Source of the DNA: DATEOR01 sp963766725
GTDB taxonomy: Bacteria > Actinomycetota > Thermoleophilia > Gaiellales > Gaiellaceae
Length of the DNA stretch: 64,000 nt
Reading direction: 5' to 3'
NCBI GenBank assembly: GCA_963766725.1
Contig: CAVYBK010000004.1
Span: 186,001-250,000, forward strand
The notes beneath the pieces were generated by a model. It had not been told where the DNA came from and ran no database searches. It worked only from the letters and a program-made list of their open reading frames with translations. This document shows positions 54,018-62,786 of the stretch, one piece after another. The stretch's first letter is position 1, and every line of letters starts with the position of its first letter. The translations under genes were made by a program, and so were the position numbers.

Positions 54018-55189
54018 CGCTCGCCTTCATACCGCCGGCCGAGCCGCCGCCGACGCCGCCTGCGATCTACGCGCCGGCCCCGCGGGAGATCTCCTTCGGT
54101 GAGATCAGGGGCCGCGTGACGGCCGGCACGCGGCTCGTGAGCATTCGGGTCGACGGCGTGTACAAGGGCTACGCGAATCTCGACGGACGCCGCTTCTGGA
54201 AGACGATCTCGCTGCCGAGTCACGACGTCACCATCCGCATCACGGCAGTGAATGCGATGGGCGACCGAGCCTCGTCGTCGGTCGGCCCCGTCTACGGACT
54301 CTCCCGCCACGCACGGCCGCACGCGATCAAGGGCTCCCTCGACCGCGGTCTGCAGCGGAAGATTCGCGCCCTCGTCGACGCTTTTCCCGGGACCTCGTCG
54401 GTCTACGTGCAGGATCTACGGACGGGGAGGGGCGCGGCGTGGAACGCGCGGGCCCGGTTCATGGGCGCCTCGACGCTCAAGCTCGGGATCGCGATCGAGG
54501 TGCTCCGCGTGCTCGGCGGCAAGCCGCCTGCCCACTCGCGCATCGGGTCGCTGTTCCGCCGCATGCTCGTCTACTCCGACAACGGGGCCGCGAACGATCT
54601 CCAGGTCTGGCTCGGCGGCGGCTCGATCTACACAGGAAGCGCGAGGGTCACGACCACTCTCCGCGCGCTCGGCCTCTACGACTCCTACATCAACGGCGGC
54701 TACATCCTCGGGACGGCCGACCGGAAGCCGATTCCGCTCAACGTCGTCGAGCAGCCGTCGTACTACAGCACCGGGAAGTACACATCGGCCTGGGATCTCG
54801 CCCGGATCCACAGGTTTCTCCATCGGGGCGCGGGCGGCAAGGGACCGCTGCTCGACCTGTCCGGCCATTTCACGGCGAGCGACGCGCGCTTCCTCCTCTT
54901 CACACTGGCACACGTCCTCGACCCGGGGAAACTCGATCGCTACGTAGGCGCTAAGCCCGGGGTCTCGGTCCTGCATAAGGCGGGCTGGATCTCCGTGGCT
55001 CGGCACGACAGCGGGCTCGTCTACTGGCACGGCGGCGGATTCGTCGCTGTGGTGATGACCTACAACTCCGCCGGAGTCGGGGCGTCGTCCGACGTCCTCG
55101 CAGGAGAGATCGCCCGGACCGCGCTCCAGCACTTCTCCCGCACGGGCTCAGGTTCGCGCAGCATGCACGGTCGTCTGTTTTCGTTCTAG
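54014..55189 (+). CDS. Class A beta-lactamase-like serine hydrolase with N-terminal Ig-like domain
   Basis: 391 residues. Residues ~15-95 form a beta-rich Ig-like domain (RVTAGTRLVSIRVDGVYKGY). The rest is a class A penicillin-binding fold with S-x2-K in MGASTLKLGIAIEV, S-D-N in VYSDNGAANDLQVW and HKAG in place of K-T-G. No typical signal peptide is visible from GTG 54014. An earlier ATG at 53987 does not add one, so export is unclear. Confidence 0.75.
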   Translation: MTLAFIPPAEPPPTPPAIYAPAPREISFGEIRGRVTAGTRLVSIRVDGVYKGYANLDGRRFWKTISLPSHDVTIRITAVNAMGDRASSSVGPVYGLSRHARPHAIKGSLDRGLQRKIRALVDAFPGTSSVYVQDLRTGRGAAWNARARFMGASTLKLGIAIEVLRVLGGKPPAHSRIGSLFRRMLVYSDNGAANDLQVWLGGGSIYTGSARVTTTLRALGLYDSYINGGYILGTADRKPIPLNVVEQPSYYSTGKYTSAWDLARIHRFLHRGAGGKGPLLDLSGHFTASDARFLLFTLAHVLDPGKLDRYVGAKPGVSVLHKAGWISVARHDSGLVYWHGGGFVAVVMTYNSAGVGASSDVLAGEIARTALQHFSRTGSGSRSMHGRLFSF

Positions 55190-55205
55190 AGCCTAGGATG
55201 GGGCG

Positions 55206-56507
55206 ATGGCTCTCGTCCTCGAAATCGCGTTCGCCGCAGGCATCGTCGTCGTCGCGCTATCCCTTCTCGCCGTTGTCCTGGGGAAGGCGAGCGACCGGCT
55301 CCTGCTCGTCGTCACGGTCGCGCTCGCAACCGGCGCGGCGGTCGCGGCCGTCGCGCTCGGCATCGACCTGGTGGACTCCTACACGGACGTCGACGCTCTC
55401 CTCCTCGCCGCCGGAGGGCTCGCCGCCGCCGCGGTCGCCGAAGCCGGGTTGCTCGCGCTGAATCGCGGTCTGCGGCGCATGCAGCAGATCGAGCAGCTCA
55501 CGGATGCGGCCCGCGACGAGATCCACGCCTTTGCCGCGGAGGAGTCACAGCAGCGAATTCTGGAGCTCGAACGCATCCTGGCGAGAGAGCGGGCGAACAC
55601 GAGCCACCAGCTCAGCGAGCAGGAGCGGCGTCTGGCCGAGGAGAGGCGGGACACGGTCGAGCGCCAGGCCGAACGCGCGCGCGTCGAGCTCACCCAGACC
55701 GTCGCATCGGTGCAGGAGCGGCTGGAGCAGCGGCTGATGGCATGGGCAGCTGACCTGGACCGCGGCCAGCGCGAGCTCGAGCGGAAGCTCGTCGAGCTCG
55801 GCCAGCAGCAGCGCGAGGCGGTGACCGCATACGAGGCGCGGCTCGCCGCCGACGCGGAGCGAGTCGACGCCGCGAGCGAGGAGCAGCGCGTCGCCCTGAC
55901 GAAGCTCCGCGAGGAGCTGCAGCGGTTCGGCACCTCCTTCCTCGAGGAAGGACGCTCCGAGATCGAGATCCACGCGGCCGAGCGGCGGCGGGCTCTGCAC
56001 GAAATGAGCGAGCGGATCCGCTCGCGCGAGCGCGCCCTCCGCGAGCAGCTCGAGCGCGACGAGGCGGAGTCGAGAGGGCGGATCGCCGCGGGCCTCGAGG
56101 AGTCGGAGCGCCGGCACCTGGCCGCGCTGGACCGCGCTTTCGAGCGCGCCGCGACCCGCCTGACCGAGTACGCCGAGAAGCAGTTCGACGCACAGATAAA
56201 GGAGTCCCGCGAGAAGGCCGCCGATCGTCTGTCGCGCGAGCTCGAGAAGGCGATCGAGCAGTTTGCCCGCCAGGCGGAGAAGGACGTCGCCGACCGGATC
56301 GCCGACATGGCGCGGATGACCGCCGACCGGCTTCAGCGCCGGATCAACGACGTCGCCCGCTCCGCCGAGGCGCAGCACGACGTCGCCGCCGAACGCGTCC
56401 GTCACCTCGCCGCAAGGCTCGAGGAGACCCTTGCGGCCGCCGAAGAACGCCAGGCCGCCCTGGAGGCCGAAGTAGACGCCTCCATGCGCAGCCTCGACCG
56501 CGATTGA
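55206..56507 (+). CDS. Membrane-anchored long coiled-coil protein
   Basis: 433 residues. Three hydrophobic N-terminal segments (residues ~1-85) followed by about 340 residues of continuous Glu/Arg/Gln-rich coiled coil (for example LERKLVELGQQQREAVTAYEAR). No catalytic domain. It resembles scaffold proteins linking membrane and cytosol, but no named family is recognised. TAGGAT (55194-55199) is 6 bp before the ATG. Confidence 0.75.
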   Translation: MALVLEIAFAAGIVVVALSLLAVVLGKASDRLLLVVTVALATGAAVAAVALGIDLVDSYTDVDALLLAAGGLAAAAVAEAGLLALNRGLRRMQQIEQLTDAARDEIHAFAAEESQQRILELERILARERANTSHQLSEQERRLAEERRDTVERQAERARVELTQTVASVQERLEQRLMAWAADLDRGQRELERKLVELGQQQREAVTAYEARLAADAERVDAASEEQRVALTKLREELQRFGTSFLEEGRSEIEIHAAERRRALHEMSERIRSRERALREQLERDEAESRGRIAAGLEESERRHLAALDRAFERAATRLTEYAEKQFDAQIKESREKAADRLSRELEKAIEQFARQAEKDVADRIADMARMTADRLQRRINDVARSAEAQHDVAAERVRHLAARLEETLAAAEERQAALEAEVDASMRSLDRD

Positions 56508-56558
56508 AACTGACTTTTCCGGGGAGGGTTCGTCCAAAGGAAACCGAACCTACGCGGA

Positions 56559-56765
56559 ATGGAAGAGACGCTGACCACTCTCGAGCGGGAACAGGACGAA
56601 CGCGGCAAGGTGGAAAGCTGGCGGCTCCACGTCCTCATGGAGGCCGGCTATCCGCTTCCCATCGCCGAGCGGATCGCACAGAGCGACGCGGATCTCCACG
56701 AGGCGGTTGAGCTCGTCGGGCCGCGCGGCTGCATTCCGGACGTCGCCGCCCAGATCTTGCTCTAA
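56559..56765 (+). CDS. Small hypothetical protein
   Basis: 68 residues, helical. The central motif WRLHVLMEAGYPLPIAERIA (residues ~20-40) is followed by DLHEAVELVGPRGC. Proteins of this look are common small actinobacterial hypotheticals. No clear Shine-Dalgarno is seen directly before the ATG. Confidence 0.7.
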   Translation: MEETLTTLEREQDERGKVESWRLHVLMEAGYPLPIAERIAQSDADLHEAVELVGPRGCIPDVAAQILL

Positions 56766-56814
56766 AGCGCGCCGATTTCTTCCAGGCCCGCTCGGCTGAG
56801 CTAGATTCGAGCGG

Positions 56815-57969
56815 GTGAAAGTCGAGCCGCTCCTCTACGGCGACCGCAAGGTCTACACCGTTTCCGCGTTCAACCGCGGTGTCGCCTCCTGGGTCGCCCG
56901 GCTCCCTTCGATCTGGGTCGAGGGCGAGGTCACGGAGTTCCGTCGCCAGCAGGGTTGGCAGAGCGTGTTCTTCACGCTCAAGGACTCGACGGACGGTGCC
57001 TGCCTTTCCGTCAGCATGCCGCGGGGCCGCTTCGACGGCCTTCGGCTCGATCTCGCGGACGGTATGACGGTGCACGTCTTCGGCCGCCCAGAGCTCTACG
57101 AGGCCCGCGGCGTGTTCCAGCTACGCGCGCTCTCGATCGAGCCTCTCGGTCTCGGTGCCGTCCTCGCCGGCCTCGAGCGCCTGAAGCAGAAGCTGGCCGC
57201 GGAGGGCCTCTTCGCGCCCGAGCGAAAGCGGCCGCTTCCGGTGCTCCCGCGGCGAATCGGCGTGCTGACCGGCAACGAGGCAGCCGCGAAGCGTGACTTC
57301 GTCACCGCCGTCCAGGCCCGCTTTCCAGCAGCGAATCTTCTCGTCGCGCAGACGTATGTTCAGGGGCAGGCAGCGCCGGCCGCAATCGCGGCGACGATGC
57401 AGACGCTCGCACGCGAGCCCGAGGTGGACGTGATCGTGCTCACCCGCGGAGGCGGAAGCTTCGAGGACCTCCTGCCGTTCAGCGACGAGCGCGTGATCCG
57501 CGCCGTGGCCGAATGCGATGTCCCCGTCGTCTCCGCGGTCGGGCACGAGCAGGACACCCCGCTCTGCGACCACGCGGCCGACGTGCGGGCATCGACGCCC
57601 ACTGCGGCGGCACGCCTCGTCGTCCCGGACGAGCGCGAACTTCGAGAGCGCCTCGATACCGCGCGCGCCGCGCTCGCCCGCGGCGCCGGTGCGGCTCTCG
57701 AGCGCGCGCGCAGCTCGCTGACCCGTGACCGGGAGCGATTGGACCGAGCGCCGGCTCTGCTCGTCGAGCGCAAGCGGGCGGGCCTCGAGGGCCTCGTCGG
57801 GAGACTGCAGGCGTTGTCGCCACGGAAAACATTGGCTCGAGGATACGCCATTGTCCGGACGGACAACGGAATCGTTCGCTCGAGCACCGAGCTCGAGTCG
57901 GGAAGCCGCGTCGACGTCGAGCTCGCCGAGGGCGGGTTCGGCGCACGCGTGGAGGAGACGAAGGCTTGA
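56815..57969 (+). CDS. xseA: Exodeoxyribonuclease VII large subunit
   Basis: 384 residues. N-terminal OB fold (WVEGEVTEFRRQQGWQSVFFTLKD), catalytic domain with TRGGGSFEDLLPFSDERVIRA and SAVGHEQDTPLCDHAADVRASTPTAAA, then a coiled-coil and a C-terminal LARGYAIVR segment. Degrades single-stranded DNA with XseB. TAGATT (56802-56807) is 7 bp before the GTG. Confidence 0.95.
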   Translation: MKVEPLLYGDRKVYTVSAFNRGVASWVARLPSIWVEGEVTEFRRQQGWQSVFFTLKDSTDGACLSVSMPRGRFDGLRLDLADGMTVHVFGRPELYEARGVFQLRALSIEPLGLGAVLAGLERLKQKLAAEGLFAPERKRPLPVLPRRIGVLTGNEAAAKRDFVTAVQARFPAANLLVAQTYVQGQAAPAAIAATMQTLAREPEVDVIVLTRGGGSFEDLLPFSDERVIRAVAECDVPVVSAVGHEQDTPLCDHAADVRASTPTAAARLVVPDERELRERLDTARAALARGAGAALERARSSLTRDRERLDRAPALLVERKRAGLEGLVGRLQALSPRKTLARGYAIVRTDNGIVRSSTELESGSRVDVELAEGGFGARVEETKA

Positions 57970-58172
57970 CGGACGAGGTCTCCTTCGAGGACGCGCGGCG
58001 GGAGCTGGAGCAGATCGTCGCGAAGCTCGAGAGCGGCCAAGCCAGCCTGGAGGAGGCGGTCGCACTCTGGGAACGGGGCGAGCTGCTCTACCGCACCTGC
58101 GTCGGCAAGCTCGACGCGGCGCAGGGGAAGATCGAGGAGCTCGGCAAGCGGGTCGAGGAAGCCCGGCCGTGA
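57966..58172 (+). CDS. xseB: Exodeoxyribonuclease VII small subunit
   Basis: 68 residues, two helices. Typical sequence FEDARRELEQIVAKLESGQASLEEAVALWERG. Binds the XseA coiled-coil. The TTG start overlaps the xseA stop (TTGA). Confidence 0.95.
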   Translation: MTDEVSFEDARRELEQIVAKLESGQASLEEAVALWERGELLYRTCVGKLDAAQGKIEELGKRVEEARP

Positions 58173-58774
58173 TCGGCTGGCTCTACGACTTCGCCGGCCG
58201 GCGCGTCGAGAAAGGGGAGCTCGGCCGGCGGAGGCACGAGCTCGTCGGCGGCCTCGAAGGAGCCGTACTGGAGGTCGGCGCGGGAACCGGTCTCAATCTC
58301 CCGCACTACGAGCGCGCGAGCCGCGTGGTGGCGGTCGAGCCCGACCCGAGCATGGCCGGGCGCTTGCGCAAGCGCGCCCCCGAGGCCTCGGTCCCGGTCG
58401 AGGTCGTCTCGGGAAAGGCCGAGTCCCTGCCCTTCGAGGACGAGACCTTCGACACCGCGGTCGTCACGTTCGTCCTCTGCTCGGTCGAGAAGCCCCAGGC
58501 CGCACTCGCCGAGGTCCGGCGCGTGCTCAGGCCGGGCGGACGACTCGTCCTCCTCGAACACGTCCGCGGCGAGGGCCGCCTCGCGCGCTGGCAGGACCGC
58601 TTTACCCCGCTCCACCGCAAGGTCGCAGGGAACTGCCATCTCAACCGGGAGACGAGGGACGAGGTCGCCGCGGCCGGCTTCGACGTCGGCGACATCCGCC
58701 CAGTCCGCATTCCGGGGAGCCACCCGCTCGTCCGCAGCGGGCTTCAGGGCGTCGCGATCAAGACTTCTTCGTAG
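58169..58774 (+). CDS. Class I SAM methyltransferase
   Basis: 201 residues. Motif I VLEVGAGTGLNLPHY near residue 32, motif II VVAVEPDPSM, and PFEDETFDTAVVTFVLCSV and RVLRPGGRLVLLEHV later. It resembles METTL7-like/UbiE methyltransferases acting on small or lipid molecules. The GTG overlaps the xseB stop (GTGA), although a link to exonuclease VII is not obvious. Confidence 0.85.
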   Translation: MIGWLYDFAGRRVEKGELGRRRHELVGGLEGAVLEVGAGTGLNLPHYERASRVVAVEPDPSMAGRLRKRAPEASVPVEVVSGKAESLPFEDETFDTAVVTFVLCSVEKPQAALAEVRRVLRPGGRLVLLEHVRGEGRLARWQDRFTPLHRKVAGNCHLNRETRDEVAAAGFDVGDIRPVRIPGSHPLVRSGLQGVAIKTSS

Positions 58775-59824
58775 TACTCGCCCTTGCGCCGCCCGGTCCG
58801 GCGGTTCACGTGGCGAAGGAGCCGTTCTTCGAGCCGCAGGCCGGCGGCGGAGAGGATGCCGTCATAGAGGCCGCGGCGGTCGTTGACGACCACCACGATC
58901 TTCCCTCCGCGCCGAAGCGCGCGCCGAGAACGAGCCAGCACAGCGGCGATGTCGTCGCAGTAGCCCTTCACCCCGCGCCCGATCTCCTCGCTGTCGCGCC
59001 GTTCGAGGCCGAGGAGCTCGTAGGCGTAGGCGTGCTGCTCGTGGTAGTCGATGAGGCCCGGGTAGGGCGGCGACGTCAGCACGAGGTCGACCGGCCCCGG
59101 CGGATCCACGAAGCGCGCGTCGCCGTGCAGAACGTCCACGGACTCCGACGAGCGAACGTCCGCGAACTCCTGCACGCGCTGCACCGCGTCGCGGACGTAG
59201 CGGCGCAGGAACTTGTCCGCCTCCCCCACCGGGCGGCACACGCGACGGTGCTTGTGGCAGAAGTACTCGCCGCTCACGGGCTCGGCGGGGAAGTCGAGAT
59301 CGTCGTGGCGGGCGAGCCGCGCCGAGCGGGCCGAGCGCGAGAGGACGACCTGCCAGAGCTCCGGGATATGCGGTGCCCTCGATCCGCCCCCTGAAGGACA
59401 GGAGTTCGGCGAGCGAGCGCGGCGCGTACCAGCGGCGCAGATACCGGCCGGCGCCGCGGGCCTTCGCGGCGGCCTCGCCATCCGAGAGCCGGACGACGTC
59501 TGCGAGCAGAGCGGCAGGGTCGTAGACGCCGGTCTTCGCCCGCATGAGCAGGCAGTTGAACGCGGACACGTCACAGCCCGCCGCGCGCGCGCCGAAGGCG
59601 TTCGCCTCCACGAGGGTCGTCCCGGATCCGGCGAAGGGATCCCAGACGAGCTGGCCGGGCGAGGCATAGCGGCGGAGGAAGACTTCGGCGAGCTGGGGCA
59701 CGAACTTGCCCAGGTACGGATGGAGCCGATGGACGTGCTTCGTGCGCTCGCGCTCGGGGAGCTCCGCCTCGGACCAGGAGAGCTCGAGGTCGATCTCGTC
59801 GTAGAGAGCCGCCTGTGTGCGCAT
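58744..59824 (-). CDS. Amino-group DNA methyltransferase, orphan, frameshifted
   Basis: About 359 residues after repair. Motif I VWDPFAGSGTTLVEANAFG near residue 60 and motif IV LVLTSPPYPGLIDY near 265 mark an N6-adenine or N4-cytosine methyltransferase. Between them is a Cys/His patch (EYFCHKHRRVCRPVGEADKF) that may bind zinc. The frame breaks at 59370-59378 and resumes at PHIPELWQVVLSRSARS. No restriction gene is adjacent. It overlaps the convergent methyltransferase gene by 31 bp. Confidence 0.82.
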
Positions 59825-59881
59825 CGGCGCGAACTTCGCCGCGCTTCGCGCTTGCCCTGCTCGCCGCTATCATCCCGCGCG

Positions 59882-60292
59882 ATGTCAGCGCCCGTCGACG
59901 TACTCCGCAATGTGCCGCTCTTCGCCGACCTCGACGACGATGACCTCGCCGGCCTCGCGAACCAGATGAAGGAGCGCCGCTTCTCGGAGGGCAGCCCGAT
60001 GACGAGCGAGGGGAGCGGCGGCGCGGGCTTCTTCGTCATCACCGACGGGAACGCCACGGTCAGCGTCGGCGGCGAAGCCAAGGCGACGCTCGGGCCCGGC
60101 GACTACTTCGGCGAGATCGCCCTCATCGACGAGGGCACCCGCTCTGCGACGATCACGGCCGCGACGGACGTGATCGCGTACGGCATGACGTCCTGGGAGT
60201 TCAAGCCGTTCGTCGAGGATCACCCGCAGGTCGCGTGGGCACTCCTGAAGACGCTCGCCCAGCGTCTGCGCGCCGCGCAAGCGCAGGACTAG
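59882..60292 (+). CDS. Stand-alone cyclic-nucleotide-binding domain protein, second copy
   Basis: 136 residues, a single CRP-type beta-barrel: NVPLFADLDDDDLAGLA, then GPGDYFGEIALIDEGTRSATITAATD as the phosphate-binding cassette. No DNA-binding part. TATCAT (59868-59873) is 8 bp before the ATG. Same architecture as 28716-29129. Confidence 0.85.
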   Translation: MSAPVDVLRNVPLFADLDDDDLAGLANQMKERRFSEGSPMTSEGSGGAGFFVITDGNATVSVGGEAKATLGPGDYFGEIALIDEGTRSATITAATDVIAYGMTSWEFKPFVEDHPQVAWALLKTLAQRLRAAQAQD

Positions 60293-60305
60293 AGAAGGGG
60301 GACTC

Positions 60306-60470
60306 ATGGGCTGGTTCGACAACCTCTGGCGCCGCCGGCAGGGGCGCACGACCGACGACACCCTCGAGCCTTCAGAGCCTGACGAGCAAGTCGCGGACGA
60401 GCTCGAGGAGGAAGCGCACGACGCCCGCGACGAGCAGGCCATCGAAGAGCCCCGGCCGCCCGGCGGCTAG
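60306..60470 (+). CDS. Small acidic protein
   Basis: 54 residues: a basic-aromatic start (MGWFDNLWRRRQGR) and a strongly acidic remainder rich in Asp and Glu. AAGGGGG lies 4-5 nt before the ATG and the gene starts 13 bp after the CNB gene, so it is probably cotranscribed. Its TAG and the TAG of the convergent glycerate kinase share CTAG (60467-60470). Confidence 0.6.
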   Translation: MGWFDNLWRRRQGRTTDDTLEPSEPDEQVADELEEEAHDARDEQAIEEPRPPGG

Positions 60471-61436
60471 ACCTCCCGCCCGAGCCGCTCGCCCAGCTCC
60501 TCCAGGTCTGCCTCGGCGCGGTCCGGATCGCCGCTGAGCGCGACGGTCTCGGCCGCCGGGCAGCTCGGCCTCGACGCGGCCGCCGAAGACGACGCAGCGG
60601 ACTCCGGCCTCCGCGGCGAGCGACGCCACGAGCCCGGTCACCTTTCCTTCACGCGACGCCGCATCCACGGTTCCCTCCCCGGTGACGACCAGGGCGGCGC
60701 CACGCAGCCGCTCCCGAAGCCCGATCGCCTCCGCGACGAGCTCCGAGCCGGGAACGAGCGTGGCTCCCAGGGACGCCAGCGCGGCGCCGAGCCCTCCGGC
60801 CGCGCCCGCGCCCGGAAGATCGGCGTACGGCTCAAGGGCGGGGTCGGAGGCGAGGCGCCGCTCGAGCTCGTCCACCTGGGCCGGAGATGCGCCTTTCTGA
60901 GGCCCGAAGGCGCGCGCCGCGCCGCGCGGCCCGAGCAATGGATTCGCGACGTCGCACGCGACCAGCGTCTCGGCCGGCAGGGCTTCGACCACCTCCCTGA
61001 GGCCGGCGCCCCCGTCCACCGTCGCGCTGTCTCCGAGCCCGACGACGAGCCCGCTCGCGCCCGCATCCTGCGCTGCGACGATGAGCTCGCCGAGCCCTCG
61101 GCTCGACGCACGCATCGGGTCGAGCTCGTCTCCACCGAGCCGCGCGAGGCCGATTGCAGCCGCCGCCTCGACGACAGCGCGCCCGTCGGGAAGAAGCGCG
61201 AAGCGCGCTTCCACCGGCCGCCCGAACGGATCGGAGACCGACGCCGTCCGCCACTCCCCGCCGAGAGAGGTGCGGAGAGCCTCCGCCGTTCCCTCTCCGC
61301 CGTCGGCCATCGGCGCCTGATCCGCCTCCACGCCCGCCCGCGCTAGACCCGCCGCCAGCGCGCGTGCGGCCGCCGCCGCGCTGAGGACGCCCTTGAGCGG
61401 GCCGGGACAGACAACGGCTCTGGGGCGGTCCGGAAT
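60467..61436 (-). CDS. Glycerate kinase, frameshifted, start unclear
   Basis: About 322 residues. Glycerate kinase type 1: PLKGVLSAAAAARALAAG, PMADGGEGTAEAL near residue 43, DVANPLLGPRGAARAFGPQKGA and GEGTVDAASREGK. It phosphorylates glycerate with ATP. The frame shifts at 60555-60559; removal of one base gives AETVALSGDPDRAEADL to TAG 60467. No ATG, GTG or TTG precedes the conserved N-terminus in frame; ATT 61436 is the only near-start codon, so the 5' end is provisional. Confidence 0.85.
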
Positions 61437-61454
61437 CTCGCCTACCGTTGGATC

Positions 61455-61754
61455 GTGGGCTCGAACGACATCGCGCTCCTGACGGCGACGATCCTGGGCA
61501 TCTCAGTCCCGATCACGCTGGCGCTCCTCGTGCCCCACTACCACCTCGACTCGGTGGTCCTGTTGTCGATCCCGTGCGGCCTCATCGCAGGAACCGCGAC
61601 TGCGGTGCTCGCCGCCCGCGACCGCCGCCGGGCCGGCAAGCCCGTCAACGGAGGCGTGGTCGTCGCGTACGGCGCGCTCGTCCTCCTCGGCGCTGGAATC
61701 CTCCTGCTCACCGTCGCGGCAATTGCGTTCTACCGGACGCCGTTGACCTTCTAG
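61455..61754 (+). CDS. Small membrane protein
   Basis: 99 residues with three hydrophobic helices and a short basic loop (ARDRRRAGK). No family recognised. TACCGT (61443-61448) is 6 bp before the GTG. Stop overlaps the convergent YbhN-like gene by 4 bp. Confidence 0.7.
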   Translation: MGSNDIALLTATILGISVPITLALLVPHYHLDSVVLLSIPCGLIAGTATAVLAARDRRRAGKPVNGGVVVAYGALVLLGAGILLLTVAAIAFYRTPLTF

Positions 61755-62785
61755 GCGATCCGCTCCACGCGCCCGTCCTCCTCGACCTCGACGTCGGTCA
61801 CCTCGGGCATGCGGCGCAGCATCGCGAAGGAGAAGCCCTCGCGCGCGAGATAGAAGAGGCCGAGGCCGAGGCCCACCGACGCCTCGATCGCCTGCAGGCC
61901 GACCCCGAAGGCGAACCCGTGCGCGTACGAGACGCCGTAGGAGAGGAGCGCGAAGGCGATCGCGGCCTGGAGGAGCCCCACGTTGCCGGGCCAGAACGGG
62001 AAGAGCGTGACCACGTTCATGAGGAGCAGGACGAGCGCGGCCGCCTGGACCCCGGCGTGGATCTGGAAGGCGAGCATCGCGGCCCACACAGCGAAGAGCT
62101 GGGCGGTCCAGCCGAGGAGCTGGAAGCAGAGCGCCCAGATCGCGGGCACCGGCCGGCGCAGCACGGTGAGGCCCGCGCGCGCCATCGCGATCAGGCGGCG
62201 CACGGCTCCCGAGTCCTCGGGCGCCTCCTGCGCAGGCTGGGGATGCCGCCTCGCCAGGAAGAACGCAGCGATGAGAAGGCCGAGTCCGACGCCGATCACG
62301 ACGGCCAGCGCCGGCTTCGCCCAGTCCGGGATGCGCGAGGTGTAGAGGACGTAGACGACGAGCCCGGTCGCAGCGACGACGTCGAAGAGCCTGTGTGCGA
62401 AGACCGTTCCCACGATCGTCGCCCAGGTTCCGGGCCGGCGGCGCAGGTGCCGCGTGATCACGGCCACGCGCGCGAGCTCGCCCACCCGTCCCGGCAGCGC
62501 GACGTTGCCGAGGAGCCCGACGCAGAACGCGGAGAAGACGACGCGCCACGACGGCCACGGCTTGGGGATCGCCTGGAGGATGATCACGCGCCAGGCCGAC
62601 GAGCGGACCACGACCGACATGAGGTTGATGCCGACCGCGACCGCCACCCACGTCCACGAAACCGCCTCGAACGCGTCAGAGAGGAGGTTCGTGTCCGGCC
62701 ACTGCCACGCGACGAGTACCGCCACGACCGCGAGGACGACCGCGAGAATTCCGAACCGCACCGGCCGGCTCTGCGGCAGATACAC
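61751..62785 (-). CDS. YbhN/AglD-type flippase-like membrane protein, second copy
   Basis: 344 residues, about eight helices. Family blocks: GLLGNVALPGRVGELARVAVITRHL near residue 92, AHRLFDVVAATGLVVY and FPFWPGNVGLLQAAIAFAL near 262. It follows a PimA-like glycosyltransferase with only 1 bp between stop and start. A role in moving a glycosylated lipid is a fair inference. Confidence 0.8.
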   Translation of the reverse strand: MYLPQSRPVRFGILAVVLAVVAVLVAWQWPDTNLLSDAFEAVSWTWVAVAVGINLMSVVVRSSAWRVIILQAIPKPWPSWRVVFSAFCVGLLGNVALPGRVGELARVAVITRHLRRRPGTWATIVGTVFAHRLFDVVAATGLVVYVLYTSRIPDWAKPALAVVIGVGLGLLIAAFFLARRHPQPAQEAPEDSGAVRRLIAMARAGLTVLRRPVPAIWALCFQLLGWTAQLFAVWAAMLAFQIHAGVQAAALVLLLMNVVTLFPFWPGNVGLLQAAIAFALLSYGVSYAHGFAFGVGLQAIEASVGLGLGLFYLAREGFSFAMLRRMPEVTDVEVEEDGRVERIA

Positions 62786-62786
62786 G

